In this document: one piece after another, positions 37,801-46,525 of the stretch
Numbering within the stretch: position 1 is the stretch's first letter
How the letters are laid out: the number at the start of each line of letters is the position of its first letter
From: Pandoraea sputorum
Lineage (GTDB): Bacteria > Pseudomonadota > Gammaproteobacteria > Burkholderiales > Burkholderiaceae
Length of the DNA stretch: 64,000 nt
Assembly: GCF_000814845.2 (NCBI RefSeq)
Contig: NZ_CP010431.2
Span: 2,604,001 to 2,668,000, forward strand
Reading direction: 5' to 3'
Notes under the pieces: model-generated
The model's database searches: none
Seen by the model: only the letters and a program-made list of their open reading frames with translations
What the model was told of the DNA's origin: nothing
Program-made: the position numbers and the translations under genes

Positions 37801-39075
37801 TCAGGCCAACCCCGTCGCACCGGCGATCACGCACAACGCGACGACCGCCAGCGGCGGGGTTTTCCACCGGACCAGTAGCACGAAGGCAACGATGGCGAGC
37901 GCGACATCGGCAGCGCTGTGAACGGCGCTGGTCCACACCGGCGAATACAATGCCGATGCCAGAATCCCCACGACCGCGGCATTGATGCCCGCGAGCATGG
38001 CTGCTGTTGACGGACGAGTCCGAAGCGTCTGCCAATGCGGGAGCGCTGCGATCACCAGCAGCAGTCCCGGAAGGAATACGCCGAGCGTGGCGAGTGTCGC
38101 GCCTAGCCACGAATGGGACGGTGCGCCCGCCATCCACCCGAGATACGACGCGAAAGTAAACAACGGGCCGGGCACGGCCTGCGCCGCGCCGTAGCCAGCG
38201 AGAAAGTCGTTCGCCGACACCCATCCTGTCGTGACTGTCTGCGCCTGAAGCAGCGGTAACACGACGTGGCCGCCGCCGAAGACCAGCGCGCCCGAGCGGT
38301 AGAAGCCGTCAAAGATGGCGATGGCCCGGCCGTTCGTCCACTGATGCACGAGTGGCAGGCCAACCAGCAGTGCGGCGAAGAGCACGAGAGACGCCACGCT
38401 CGCCGTGTGAGAAATGTGGAATCGCAGTGTCGGTACGTCGGGAGATGCCGGGGTGGCGTTCGATGTGCGAAGCAGCCCGTAGCCGAGCGCCGCGCCGAAA
38501 ACGATCACGATGAGCTGCGCGAAGACCGTCGTCGTCAGTGCAAGGACCGCAATCGCCGCCAGCGCGATACCCGCTCGCCGTACGTCGGCGCATAGCCGTC
38601 GTGCCATGTCCCAGACGGCTTGCGCCACGACAGCCACCGCTACCAGCTTCAGACCGTGCAGAACGCCGTCGCCGACCGTGCCACCGAGATGTGGCGCGAG
38701 TACGGAGAACAAGAGCAACAGGCACACCGACGGCAGCGTAAAACCGCACCATGCCGCAAGACCGCCGAGCCATCCGGCGCGCAGCAACCCGATGGAAAAG
38801 CCGACCTGACTGCTCGCTGGACCGGGCAGGAACTGACACAAGCCGACCAGATCGACGAAGCTTGCGTCGTCAAGCCACCGGCGTCGCGTGACGAATTCGC
38901 GGCGAAAGTAACCGATGTGTGCGACGGGACCGCCGAAGCTGGTCAGCCCAAGCACGAGGAACGCGCGGAGTACGTCGAGTGCAGCACGCGGTCCGGTGGC
39001 CGTGGTCGAAGGCGGTGTGAGGTCGGACGAAGACGGTTCGGGCACGGCGGGTTCGGGAGATAGTGTCGATGTCAC
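37801..39075 (-). CDS. chrA: Chromate transporter ChrA (CHR family)
   Basis: The product is 424 aa from GTG 39075; the frame stays open upstream but that part is Arg-rich shadow sequence. Two CHR repeats are visible: FLVLGLTSFGGPVAHIGYF in the first half and FDGFYRSGALVFGGGHVVLP in the second, each followed by a Pro-Gly-Pro turn (FLPGPASSQVG and AVPGPLFTFASYLG). The family exports chromate by proton antiport and protects against Cr(VI); some members move other oxyanions. No ChrB regulator is adjacent. It is convergent with pac, 14 bases apart. Confidence 0.92.
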   Translation of the reverse strand: MTSTLSPEPAVPEPSSSDLTPPSTTATGPRAALDVLRAFLVLGLTSFGGPVAHIGYFRREFVTRRRWLDDASFVDLVGLCQFLPGPASSQVGFSIGLLRAGWLGGLAAWCGFTLPSVCLLLLFSVLAPHLGGTVGDGVLHGLKLVAVAVVAQAVWDMARRLCADVRRAGIALAAIAVLALTTTVFAQLIVIVFGAALGYGLLRTSNATPASPDVPTLRFHISHTASVASLVLFAALLVGLPLVHQWTNGRAIAIFDGFYRSGALVFGGGHVVLPLLQAQTVTTGWVSANDFLAGYGAAQAVPGPLFTFASYLGWMAGAPSHSWLGATLATLGVFLPGLLLVIAALPHWQTLRTRPSTAAMLAGINAAVVGILASALYSPVWTSAVHSAADVALAIVAFVLLVRWKTPPLAVVALCVIAGATGLA

Positions 39076-39323
39076 GACGGTAGCACGTCCGGATGTCACG
39101 CGGCCACGCGGCGAGATGTGCTGCCGGTCGCGGTGGTTTGTCACAGGTCTCCCAATCGTGCAATGCGGTTGGGGCAATCGTCTATTCCCGAACAGTTCGC
39201 GGTTCGTTTCAGCAATCGTGTGGAGCCTCGGCGCGATAGCGTTTGTTTCCGTGTCGCGAGCGGCGATCTGTCGTGCCTTCGCACGGCGGCCGCTGGCGGC
39301 CCGACGCCCAGGAGAGACGTTCC

Positions 39324-39989
39324 ATGACTCGCATGCATCCATCGATGCCACACCATGCCCATCGGCCAAACGCCCATAAGCGCGATGCGCCACCGCGCAG
39401 GCGTTGCCATGCCCTCGCGGACGACTGGGGCGCGGGGCGCGCATTGCCTCGCAGACCGCTGCACAACAGCGCACGGGCGCAGCGCGGCGAAGTGGGATCG
39501 TCACGTGCGCCAGGAGAGGACGTGCGCAGCCAGGCGGCGAGCGCTGCGTTTGCGCTGACATTTCTGGCGCTCGCGAGTGTCGCGAGTGTCGCCAACGCAG
39601 CTGCGGCCGACGTGCCACGAGGTCCTTTCACCGGTTTGCGTGCGAGGGGGAGGCGTCAGACGGTGCTCCCCGTCGTCAGCACGCACCCCCCTGCGACGTT
39701 GGCGCAGTCACAGGCCATCGCAGGTATTCGCACACTGCTGAAGTTTCGTCCGGCACCTGACGAAAACGGGAACGTCGCATCCCAGTGTTTGCCGTCACCG
39801 AGAACATCGGCGATTGGCATTTCGCCACCCGCTGCCGATAGCGAAGCTGCGCTTCGCATGGGACTATCCGCCTATCGCGAGGACCTGCAGCGAGTCGTCG
39901 TCGCCATGATCCGTGATTCCGTCGCTGCCGCCCCCCTGAAACGCGCGAGGCGTTCGCGAACGCCGAGGTGCTGCGCCCTCGGTACATGA
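39324..39989 (+). CDS. N-terminal part of putative deaminase-toxin gene (frame broken at 39931-39936)
   Basis: AGGAG lies 9 bases before the ATG at 39324, a good start. The product begins with a His/Arg/Pro-rich leader, then a hydrophobic stretch AFALTFLALASVASVANAAA (possible late signal or membrane segment) and a helical region ending near RVVVAMIRDSVAAAP. The frame then runs out as LKRARRSRTPRCCALGT and stops. The next frame continues with sense-like sequence right across the C6 run, so this is read as the first 204 or so codons of one gene, with the large C-terminal part at 39968-42607. Confidence 0.7.
   Translation: MTRMHPSMPHHAHRPNAHKRDAPPRRRCHALADDWGAGRALPRRPLHNSARAQRGEVGSSRAPGEDVRSQAASAAFALTFLALASVASVANAAAADVPRGPFTGLRARGRRQTVLPVVSTHPPATLAQSQAIAGIRTLLKFRPAPDENGNVASQCLPSPRTSAIGISPPAADSEAALRMGLSAYREDLQRVVVAMIRDSVAAAPLKRARRSRTPRCCALGT
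39931..39936 (+). other. C6 homopolymer frameshift site in the toxin gene
   Basis: Upstream frame reads GCC GCC CCC CTG; a one-base slip back (or one extra C) gives GCC GCC CCC CCT GAA ACG and continues as PPETREAFANAEVLRPRYMT into the long downstream frame. This could be a true indel, a sequencing error, slipped-strand phase variation or ribosomal slippage. Confidence 0.7.
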
Positions 39990-42607
39990 CGCTACGTGTT
40001 ACCCACAAAGGAACGAAGGGCTGGCCGCCGCCCAGCATCTACTTCGCGCCGTCCGGTATCACGCTTAACCTACGCGACGAACAGGGTCGCTGGCGACCGT
40101 TCGCACTCACGCTCGCCGCTCAGGCGCCCGCACTCGTCGTGCCGCTGCCGACTTGCCGGGGGCAGAGTCCGGCCGACGCGGAATGTATCAAGCGAACACT
40201 GGGACCGTTGTTCTGGGGGGATCGTTGGGCATCGATTGCCGAGAAGATCGACGACACCGACACGGTACGGTTCGTATCGATGCGTGCCGGTGCGACGGTG
40301 TCGCCGGGATGGCCGTCGCCCGACACACCTGTGCTTGAATCGCCCGATATGGAGGAGGTCGCCGAAATCCTTCTGGAGACGCTGATTCGCGGCGAACCGT
40401 CGAATGAAAGGCTCGGGTCGCGTCTCCGGCGAAGTGCGATGAACGACGTTGGCGGGGCGCGGACACTGGCGACGCGATTGCGCGCCTCCGGTCTCGAGTG
40501 CCTCGCTGCCGTGATCGGTGCAGGCACGTTCGACAACGATGCCATGGCTTTGCTGCGGCACCTCTGGCCTTCGGGGCCCGTACAGGTTTCCGATGTTGTC
40601 GCTTTGCCGCAGCCTCCCGCGCCGGCGACGTTCCCGCACGAGTCGTTCAGCGGCCCGCTCGGACGCGGCGTGCAGTGGGTCTTGCCCCCGAACGTGTACG
40701 TCGAGTATCGGCCCGACCTCACGCAAAACGGGGTGAAGGTCTTCGACGTCGACGGCACGCTATATGGCGCAACCGTCGCCCGCACGCGCAAGCACGCTTC
40801 CGACCTGCGTCCGTTAGACCAGATGCGCAACGAACTCGGACCGCTCGCGTTGTGCCGCATTTCGCGCGGCGTCGGCATCGATGTCGACGGTATGTGTCTG
40901 GAGTGCCACACTGAACCGGACGGCGAGGTGTCCGTCACCGAGCAGGGGGCAACGATCACACAGCATCAGGTGCTGGAGGCTTCTCCGCTGGCACGTCTGC
41001 GCGTCGCGGTGTATTCGCAGCCGTTCGAATCCGAGGACGGACGTCGGCAGTTCTTCGCTTTCGGACGTCTGGGTGAATTCGACGCGCAGGGCGTGCCACG
41101 GGTGACGTCGAACTCTCCACTGGTACCAGGTGAAGTCTACGCACGAGAGCTGGAGGGCGAACTCGGCTACTTTGAGCAGGCCACGACGGCAGGCCCCATG
41201 GGGGGACGCCGCGTTCGTCTCACGCTCGGGAACATGCATGTCGCTGCGCCCTTCGGCACGTATCGCGACCGTCACGAGGTGTTGCACGGCGTGGTGCAGT
41301 TGTCGCGCGAGGTCTACTACCGGTTCGCGTTGCCCGGCGGGAATGTGGGAGAGGCGGGCGGGATACCCCGGCGCGTGCGTTTGCAGTATCGCCACGCGGG
41401 GAACCGCGATATCCGTGAGTACTGGATCGCACAGCATCATCGTGCGGCGGCGGAGAACGCCAGTGTTCTGCCAACGATCTCGTACGGGGAGGCGCGCACG
41501 TTACTGCAACTGTATCTGCGCATGTGGGAGCAGGCGCCATCGCCGTCCGAGGTGTGGCACGGCCTGGAGGACATTGCGCTGTCCGTCGCCGAGGCCCGCG
41601 AAGCGGTCGGGCAGCTCACGCACGCCATCGAGTGGCATGTGGCGTCAGCGCGAGGTGCGAATAATGGCGACGGTGGAGACGCTGATGAAGTGGACGGTCC
41701 GCGCGTGCGCTCAGCGCCCGAGGTCGATCCGGCGTTGCTTCCGATGTTCAACCGGCTCTGGTCGCATTGGCAGCGTTATCCCGGTCAGGCGGACGCTTTC
41801 ATCGGTGCAGTGGCGCGCGACTTCGTATCGCGCCCGACACCACTGGCGGTATGGTCGCAACTGCCGTTCACCGGCGACGTGCAAACGACGCGCGATGTAC
41901 TCGCACTATTCGAGGAAGTCTTCCCCGGTATGCCAGATCTTCAATCGGTGGTGTCGGGCAAGGCTCGGGCTGCTCGTGACGTCGACAACCGAATGCGTCA
42001 CGTGTCGACGAACGCCAATATCGCGCTCGCCGAAGTCACACTCGCAGACGGCACGCGAACGATCTACTATTGCCTCTCCGGACTCCAGCGGCGTGTGCTG
42101 CCGACGAACGCTCCGACGGTGCGATTCGTCGATGCCGGGCGCGCTTATCTCGAACGAGAGAACAACGTCATCACACAGCAAGGCGAGGACCCGCTAGCAC
42201 GAGCGCAGGCGCACCCGACCGAGCCACCCGAGTTGCGGTTTGTCGTCGCCGACGCCAACCTGCCGACGTATCACGCAGCGTCAGGCACGGCCAAGTCGCG
42301 CACGCTCGACACCGAGCGCCTGATTCTGGCTCAGATCTATGCGGACCATCCGGCTGGCGAGAACGTCGTGCGCTCGATCGTGATGTGCTCGCGTATGCCA
42401 TTCTGCGACTCCTGCGCGGTCAACCTGGCGATGGTGCCCTACCACTATCCCGATGCGGCGCTGCGCTTCTACTACGTCGCATCCGGGCCGCTTACCCGCA
42501 CACCGTCAGAGAACGCACTAGCCCTCACGCAGGCCCCGGTGACCGGGTTGCCGCGGGACCGGGCAGTTGCTCACGCGCCCGACAGTCACGTGCATTCGAC
42601 CCTCTAA
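39968..42607 (+). CDS. Large protein with C-terminal deaminase-like zinc motif (candidate eCIS effector)
   Basis: The frame holds 879 codons from a GTG with no clear ribosome site. The N-terminal two thirds match no family I recognise. The C-terminus reads SRTLDTERLILAQIYADHP then SIVMCSRMPFCDSCAVNLAM: a D-T-E (42308-42316) followed by a C-x-x-C (Cys at 42404 and 42413) and a YYVASG strand. This is the [HDC]xE...PCxxC zinc arrangement of the nucleic-acid/nucleotide deaminase superfamily found in bacterial polymorphic toxins. It lies just upstream of an ABC transporter and a full eCIS cluster, so secreted or injected toxin is the leading idea. No immunity gene is obvious. Alternatively it is an inactive remnant. 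Confidence 0.72.
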   Translation: MLRPRYMTLRVTHKGTKGWPPPSIYFAPSGITLNLRDEQGRWRPFALTLAAQAPALVVPLPTCRGQSPADAECIKRTLGPLFWGDRWASIAEKIDDTDTVRFVSMRAGATVSPGWPSPDTPVLESPDMEEVAEILLETLIRGEPSNERLGSRLRRSAMNDVGGARTLATRLRASGLECLAAVIGAGTFDNDAMALLRHLWPSGPVQVSDVVALPQPPAPATFPHESFSGPLGRGVQWVLPPNVYVEYRPDLTQNGVKVFDVDGTLYGATVARTRKHASDLRPLDQMRNELGPLALCRISRGVGIDVDGMCLECHTEPDGEVSVTEQGATITQHQVLEASPLARLRVAVYSQPFESEDGRRQFFAFGRLGEFDAQGVPRVTSNSPLVPGEVYARELEGELGYFEQATTAGPMGGRRVRLTLGNMHVAAPFGTYRDRHEVLHGVVQLSREVYYRFALPGGNVGEAGGIPRRVRLQYRHAGNRDIREYWIAQHHRAAAENASVLPTISYGEARTLLQLYLRMWEQAPSPSEVWHGLEDIALSVAEAREAVGQLTHAIEWHVASARGANNGDGGDADEVDGPRVRSAPEVDPALLPMFNRLWSHWQRYPGQADAFIGAVARDFVSRPTPLAVWSQLPFTGDVQTTRDVLALFEEVFPGMPDLQSVVSGKARAARDVDNRMRHVSTNANIALAEVTLADGTRTIYYCLSGLQRRVLPTNAPTVRFVDAGRAYLERENNVITQQGEDPLARAQAHPTEPPELRFVVADANLPTYHAASGTAKSRTLDTERLILAQIYADHPAGENVVRSIVMCSRMPFCDSCAVNLAMVPYHYPDAALRFYYVASGPLTRTPSENALALTQAPVTGLPRDRAVAHAPDSHVHSTL

Positions 42608-42790
42608 GCGGGACGTCTACGGATTTTTCCCCTATATTGACCGCTCGCGCTGCACATTACAGCGCCTCGCAACGCCTGATGCTTTCCCGGGGCGTCAGCT
42701 TGTGCTGCGGCCCGCTTGCATGACATCTGCATCACGTCTGCATCGGACGGCGATATCTCAGCTATTTCTGCAATAAGGAACGAAGAACGC

Positions 42791-44530
42791 ATGACGGCGC
42801 CAGAGGCTTCCCCGCGCAAACCCGCCATCGGACTCGGCAGTGCCGCCCGTGACCTGTATCGCGCACTGTGGCGACATGCGCAGGGCGTACGTATGCATCT
42901 GCTGGGCGCAGCGGGGTTGCTCTCGGCGGCACAACTGCTCCGGCTGACCATGCCGTGGCTTGCCGCGCAGGCCATCAATGCGCTTCAGCAGGGCGATATG
43001 ACGGTCGCGGGACGCTGGATCGTCTACCTCGTCGGCATCTATCTCCTGTCGTGGTTGTTGCATGGCCCGGGGCGAATTCTTGAGCGCAATGTCGGCGTCC
43101 GGGTGCGCTTGCGTCTGGCCGATCAGTTGTATGCACGCATTGCGGTTGCGCCGCTGGCGTGGCGAGACGGACGACATTCTGGCGAGTTGCAGCATCGCGT
43201 CGTGCAATCCAGTCGCGCATTGTCGGACTTCGCCCAGAATCAGTTCGGATATCTGCAAAGCGTATTCAATTTCGTCGGCCCGCTGGTCGCGCTGGCGCTG
43301 TTGTCGCGTACCAGCGGTGCGATCGCCGTGACCGGGTATGTCGTCATCGCCATCATCATCCTTCGATTCGACCGCGTGCTGATGCAACTCGCACGTGCCG
43401 AGAACGATGCCGAGCGTCGCTATGCAGCGGCGCTGCTCGATTTTGTCGGCAACGCGGGCACGGTGATCGGTCTGCGCTTGCAGGCGGCATCGCGCAAGCT
43501 GCTCGGACATCGGATGGACGCCGTGATGGTGCCGCTGCGACGAACGGTGACGGTCAACGAAGGCAAGTGGTTCGCCGTCGACATCCTCGGCATGGGGTTG
43601 ACCTGGATTCTCGTCGTGGTCTACGTGTTGCAGTCGCGCGTACCGGGACAGGCCGTGATGCTCGGCACGGTGTTCATGATCTACCAGTACGCACAGCAGG
43701 CGGCGACGGTGGTCGGTGCGATGGCGTCGAACTTCCAGAGCTTCGCGCGGATGCACACGGACTACGGCAGCGCCGAGCCGATCTGGGACGCCCCGAGCGA
43801 TCCGGATGCCGCCGTCCCGGCGGTCATCGCCGACGCGCCGTGGCGCACGCTGACGTTGCGTAACGTCTCGTGGAATTATGCCGATGATGCGCGCGGCGGG
43901 TTGCGCGGCGTCGACCTCACGCTTCGGCGCGGGTCGCGCGTAGCGCTCATCGGTCCGAGCGGCGGTGGCAAAAGCACGTTGCTGCGAACGCTTGCCGGTC
44001 TGTACCTTCCGCAACACGGCGAACTGCTACGCGACGGCAACGCCACCGACTGGTCGGATCTGCGCACATTGGCGACGCTGATTCCCCAGGAAACCGAAGT
44101 GTTTGAAGCCAGCGTTGAAGAGAACCTGACGTTCGGTGAACCGGCTGACGCACAAGCGCTCCAGACAGCTGTGCATGCGGGCGTATTCGACGACGTGCTG
44201 CAACATCTCCCGGACGGCCTGTCGAGCACGCTCAACGAGCGCGGTAGCAATCTTTCCGGTGGTCAACGCCAACGGCTTGCGCTGTCGCGCGGTGCGTTGG
44301 CGGCGCAGGGCAGTTCGCTGTTGCTGCTCGACGAACCGACGAGCGCGCTCGATCCGTTGGCCGAAGGGCGCGTGTTCGACCGCATGTACGACGCGTTTCC
44401 GACGGCATGCATCGTGGCGTCCGTGCACCGGCCGAGTCTGCTGAGCCGCTTCGACACCATCGTGGTCATGGAAAGCGGTCGTGTTGTAGACGCGGGGCCA
44501 AGAGACGAAGTGCTCGCCCGGCGAACGTGA
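42791..44530 (+). CDS. ABC transporter, fused membrane and ATPase domains
   Basis: The product is 579 aa from ATG 42791. About six TM helices occupy residues 25-300. The ATPase domain has Walker [10 protein letters not shown], signature [13 protein letters not shown] and Walker [14 protein letters not shown], plus the H-loop in [12 protein letters not shown]. It is a homodimeric type-I exporter half-transporter, as used for lipids, peptides or drugs. It lies between the toxin-like gene (stop 42607) and the eCIS operon, ending before a strong terminator, so it may serve the toxin or be unrelated. Confidence 0.9.
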   Translation: MTAPEASPRKPAIGLGSAARDLYRALWRHAQGVRMHLLGAAGLLSAAQLLRLTMPWLAAQAINALQQGDMTVAGRWIVYLVGIYLLSWLLHGPGRILERNVGVRVRLRLADQLYARIAVAPLAWRDGRHSGELQHRVVQSSRALSDFAQNQFGYLQSVFNFVGPLVALALLSRTSGAIAVTGYVVIAIIILRFDRVLMQLARAENDAERRYAAALLDFVGNAGTVIGLRLQAASRKLLGHRMDAVMVPLRRTVTVNEGKWFAVDILGMGLTWILVVVYVLQSRVPGQAVMLGTVFMIYQYAQQAATVVGAMASNFQSFARMHTDYGSAEPIWDAPSDPDAAVPAVIADAPWRTLTLRNVSWNYADDARGGLRGVDLTLRRGSRVALIGPSGGGKSTLLRTLAGLYLPQHGELLRDGNATDWSDLRTLATLIPQETEVFEASVEENLTFGEPADAQALQTAVHAGVFDDVLQHLPDGLSSTLNERGSNLSGGQRQRLALSRGALAAQGSSLLLLDEPTSALDPLAEGRVFDRMYDAFPTACIVASVHRPSLLSRFDTIVVMESGRVVDAGPRDEVLARRT

Positions 44531-44971
44531 TCCGGTGGCGTTGCCCCTTTTTGTCGCTTACATCCCCGGCGGAAGTCCACCCTCGTGTACACGCCGCCAA
44601 CGCGTGAACATGACCTGTGGGGCAACGTCAAACCGTCGCCGGTCGTCCCGAGCGAGCGCCAGGACATCTCAACTCGCTCGAAATGCACAGCCCACCGGTC
44701 CAATAGCCGGTGGGCTGTTTGCCTTGGAAGACTGCCCAATTCATTACGAATTTTCACGAGCGCGCTATTCGCTACGCGCTTGTGCTACAGTTCCGCAGCA
44801 AAAAATCAAAAGCCAACATTCCGGGCGGTGCAAAAACGCTCAGGAATCCAGATCGTCGTGTTTCGCTATGCGACACGATGTAAGAAATTTTGCGACACGC
44901 CAGTTCCAGTAGTCGAAAGTGCTGTACCGAATCAGATTTTGCAACCGCATTGCGAAAGGGTATCGGGGACC
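44531..44971. other. 441-base intergenic region before the eCIS operon
   Basis: It holds the terminator hairpin (44687-44718) in the first half. The second half (44719-44971) is moderately A+T-rich and must contain the eCIS promoter, but I see no clear -35/-10 pair or operator. GCGACAC occurs twice near 44870-44900. No open frame with coding character was seen. Confidence 0.5.
44687..44718 (+). terminator. Intrinsic terminator after ABC transporter
   Basis: ACAGCCCACCGG at 44687-44698 pairs perfectly with CCGGTGGGCTGT at 44707-44718 across an 8-base loop, followed by TTGCC. It separates the ABC transporter from the eCIS operon. Confidence 0.8.
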
Positions 44972-45547
44972 ATGATTAACGCTGCTGTGGGCCACCTTGC
45001 GGGGCGGCTCAACGAACACTTAAAACAAACGTATACGCTCGACGGCGACATCGTGACGATGTCCGGTCTGGTCGAGGTGAGCGGTCAGGCTGTCGCCAAC
45101 ACCAGCAACCGTCTGGTCGTGATGCTCACACACATCGAGCGCGACTCCGGCCCGGTTCGCAAGGGCATTCCGGGCGACGCGGGGGCATCGAGCCTGTCGC
45201 TCGGCGTGGCACCGCTGTATCTCAATCTCTATGTCATGGTGGCGGCTAATTTCTCGGGTGGTCACTACGAGGATTCGCTCAAGCTGATCTCTGCGGCCAT
45301 CGCATTCTTCCAGCGCAATCCTGTATTCGATCATCGCTCGTCGCCGTCGCTCGATCCGCGTATCGACCGGCTGATGCTCGAGATCGAGAATCTGGATATC
45401 CGTGAACTCAGCAACCTCTGGACGATGCTCGGTGGCAAGTATCTGCCTTCCGTGTTGTACAAGGTTCGCCTGATGGCGCCGGATACCGGCGACATTACCG
45501 GCACCGTGCCGACCGTGCGTGCGCCGGTCCCCGCGATTAGTCACTGA
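44972..45547 (+). CDS. eCIS tube/sheath terminator, Afp16/Pvc16 N-domain-like (DUF4255)
   Basis: The product is 191 aa from ATG 44972. MINAAVGHLAGRLNEHLKQ, LAPLYLNLYVMVAANFSGGH-type core and LMLEIENLDIRELSNLWTML match the Pvc16_N/DUF4255 domain. In Afp and PVC particles this protein caps the tube and sheath end distal to the baseplate. It is the first gene of the structural operon. The family is characteristic of eCIS and absent from T6SS. Confidence 0.88.
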   Translation: MINAAVGHLAGRLNEHLKQTYTLDGDIVTMSGLVEVSGQAVANTSNRLVVMLTHIERDSGPVRKGIPGDAGASSLSLGVAPLYLNLYVMVAANFSGGHYEDSLKLISAAIAFFQRNPVFDHRSSPSLDPRIDRLMLEIENLDIRELSNLWTMLGGKYLPSVLYKVRLMAPDTGDITGTVPTVRAPVPAISH

Positions 45548-45561
45548 GCGGAATCGAGGGC

Positions 45562-46503
45562 ATGCTCACGTCTGCTTCCACGCCGGTGGTGCCGGGCTAT
45601 ACACGCCTGTTTTCCATCGACGTCACCCACGCCTACTGGACGATGCCGCACCTATGGCTTCGCCATGAGGCTACGTCGGACACCGCCGAGTGGGTGCGCC
45701 GCCGCGACCTGCTCGTGCGTGCGCATCGTCAGGGCGTGGCGGTTTTCTGCGCGGCCGAGCGTCGAGACCTTCTGCTCGACGGCGTCCGACGCGGGGATGC
45801 CGTGGCGACGTTCAAGTGGTACGCGCAGGACACCGCATTTTCCCTTTACACGTCACCGACACGCCCGGCTGCGCAGCTCGGGGCGTCTGTGTGCTTCGTC
45901 ACCAGCGTAGCGAGCGTGCCCGTCGATGGACAGACGTCGGCACGTCGGCTGCATGCGCAACCTTACATCGACGCCAGCGATGTCGTACCCGTCGATTCGC
46001 CATTGCTCGCGCCATATCTCGAACGCGCCGATCGCGTGAGTGCGCCGGTGCTGATCGTGCAAATCGACCTCGCCGATCAGGTGGCGGGCAGCGAGCCGGG
46101 GGGCATCGACTATGTGGCGAATTTCGGCGCGCGTGAGAGTTGCTGGCGCTATTACTACGTGTGCGCGGATGCAGAGGAAGCCGCCGATGGCGCGCACGCG
46201 CTGAACATCGTCGATCTGGACGAAAAGGTGAGTTTTGTCACGGCAGGCCGCGAGGCACGTCCGGGCGGACGTCACGCCGTGATCTTCGAGAGTGAGCAAG
46301 CAATTGCAATGCAGCAGCAATACCCGCAGCGATTTCAGTTGCGGGAACGGGGCCGGTCGGGTGAACGCGTGTTGATCCGGAGACTGCCCAATGCCGACAT
46401 CGGCAGCCTGACGCAGAAGACGCCGAAGGTGCACAAACCGCAGGACGCTGAACTAGCGGCGCAAAGCCGGGCAGTACTGGTATCCGAGATCTACATCAAT
46501 TGA
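45562..46503 (+). CDS. eCIS-locus protein of unknown function
   Basis: The product is 313 aa. No signal peptide or TM segment. It begins PGYTRLFSIDVTHAYW and contains CWRYYYVCADAEEAAD and QRFQLRERGRSGERVLIRRL. It looks like an all-beta protein. It lies 14 bases after the Afp16-like gene and 22 before the sheath gene, so it is part of the operon; accessory or cap-interacting role is inference. I do not recognise a named family. Confidence 0.75.
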   Translation: MLTSASTPVVPGYTRLFSIDVTHAYWTMPHLWLRHEATSDTAEWVRRRDLLVRAHRQGVAVFCAAERRDLLLDGVRRGDAVATFKWYAQDTAFSLYTSPTRPAAQLGASVCFVTSVASVPVDGQTSARRLHAQPYIDASDVVPVDSPLLAPYLERADRVSAPVLIVQIDLADQVAGSEPGGIDYVANFGARESCWRYYYVCADAEEAADGAHALNIVDLDEKVSFVTAGREARPGGRHAVIFESEQAIAMQQQYPQRFQLRERGRSGERVLIRRLPNADIGSLTQKTPKVHKPQDAELAAQSRAVLVSEIYIN

Positions 46504-46525
46504 CATCGATGACCGAGGTGAACAC

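Noticed and set aside
39968..42607. Independent gene starting at 39968
   Set aside because: GTG without ribosome site, and an upstream frame with a good site reads straight into it after a one-base change.
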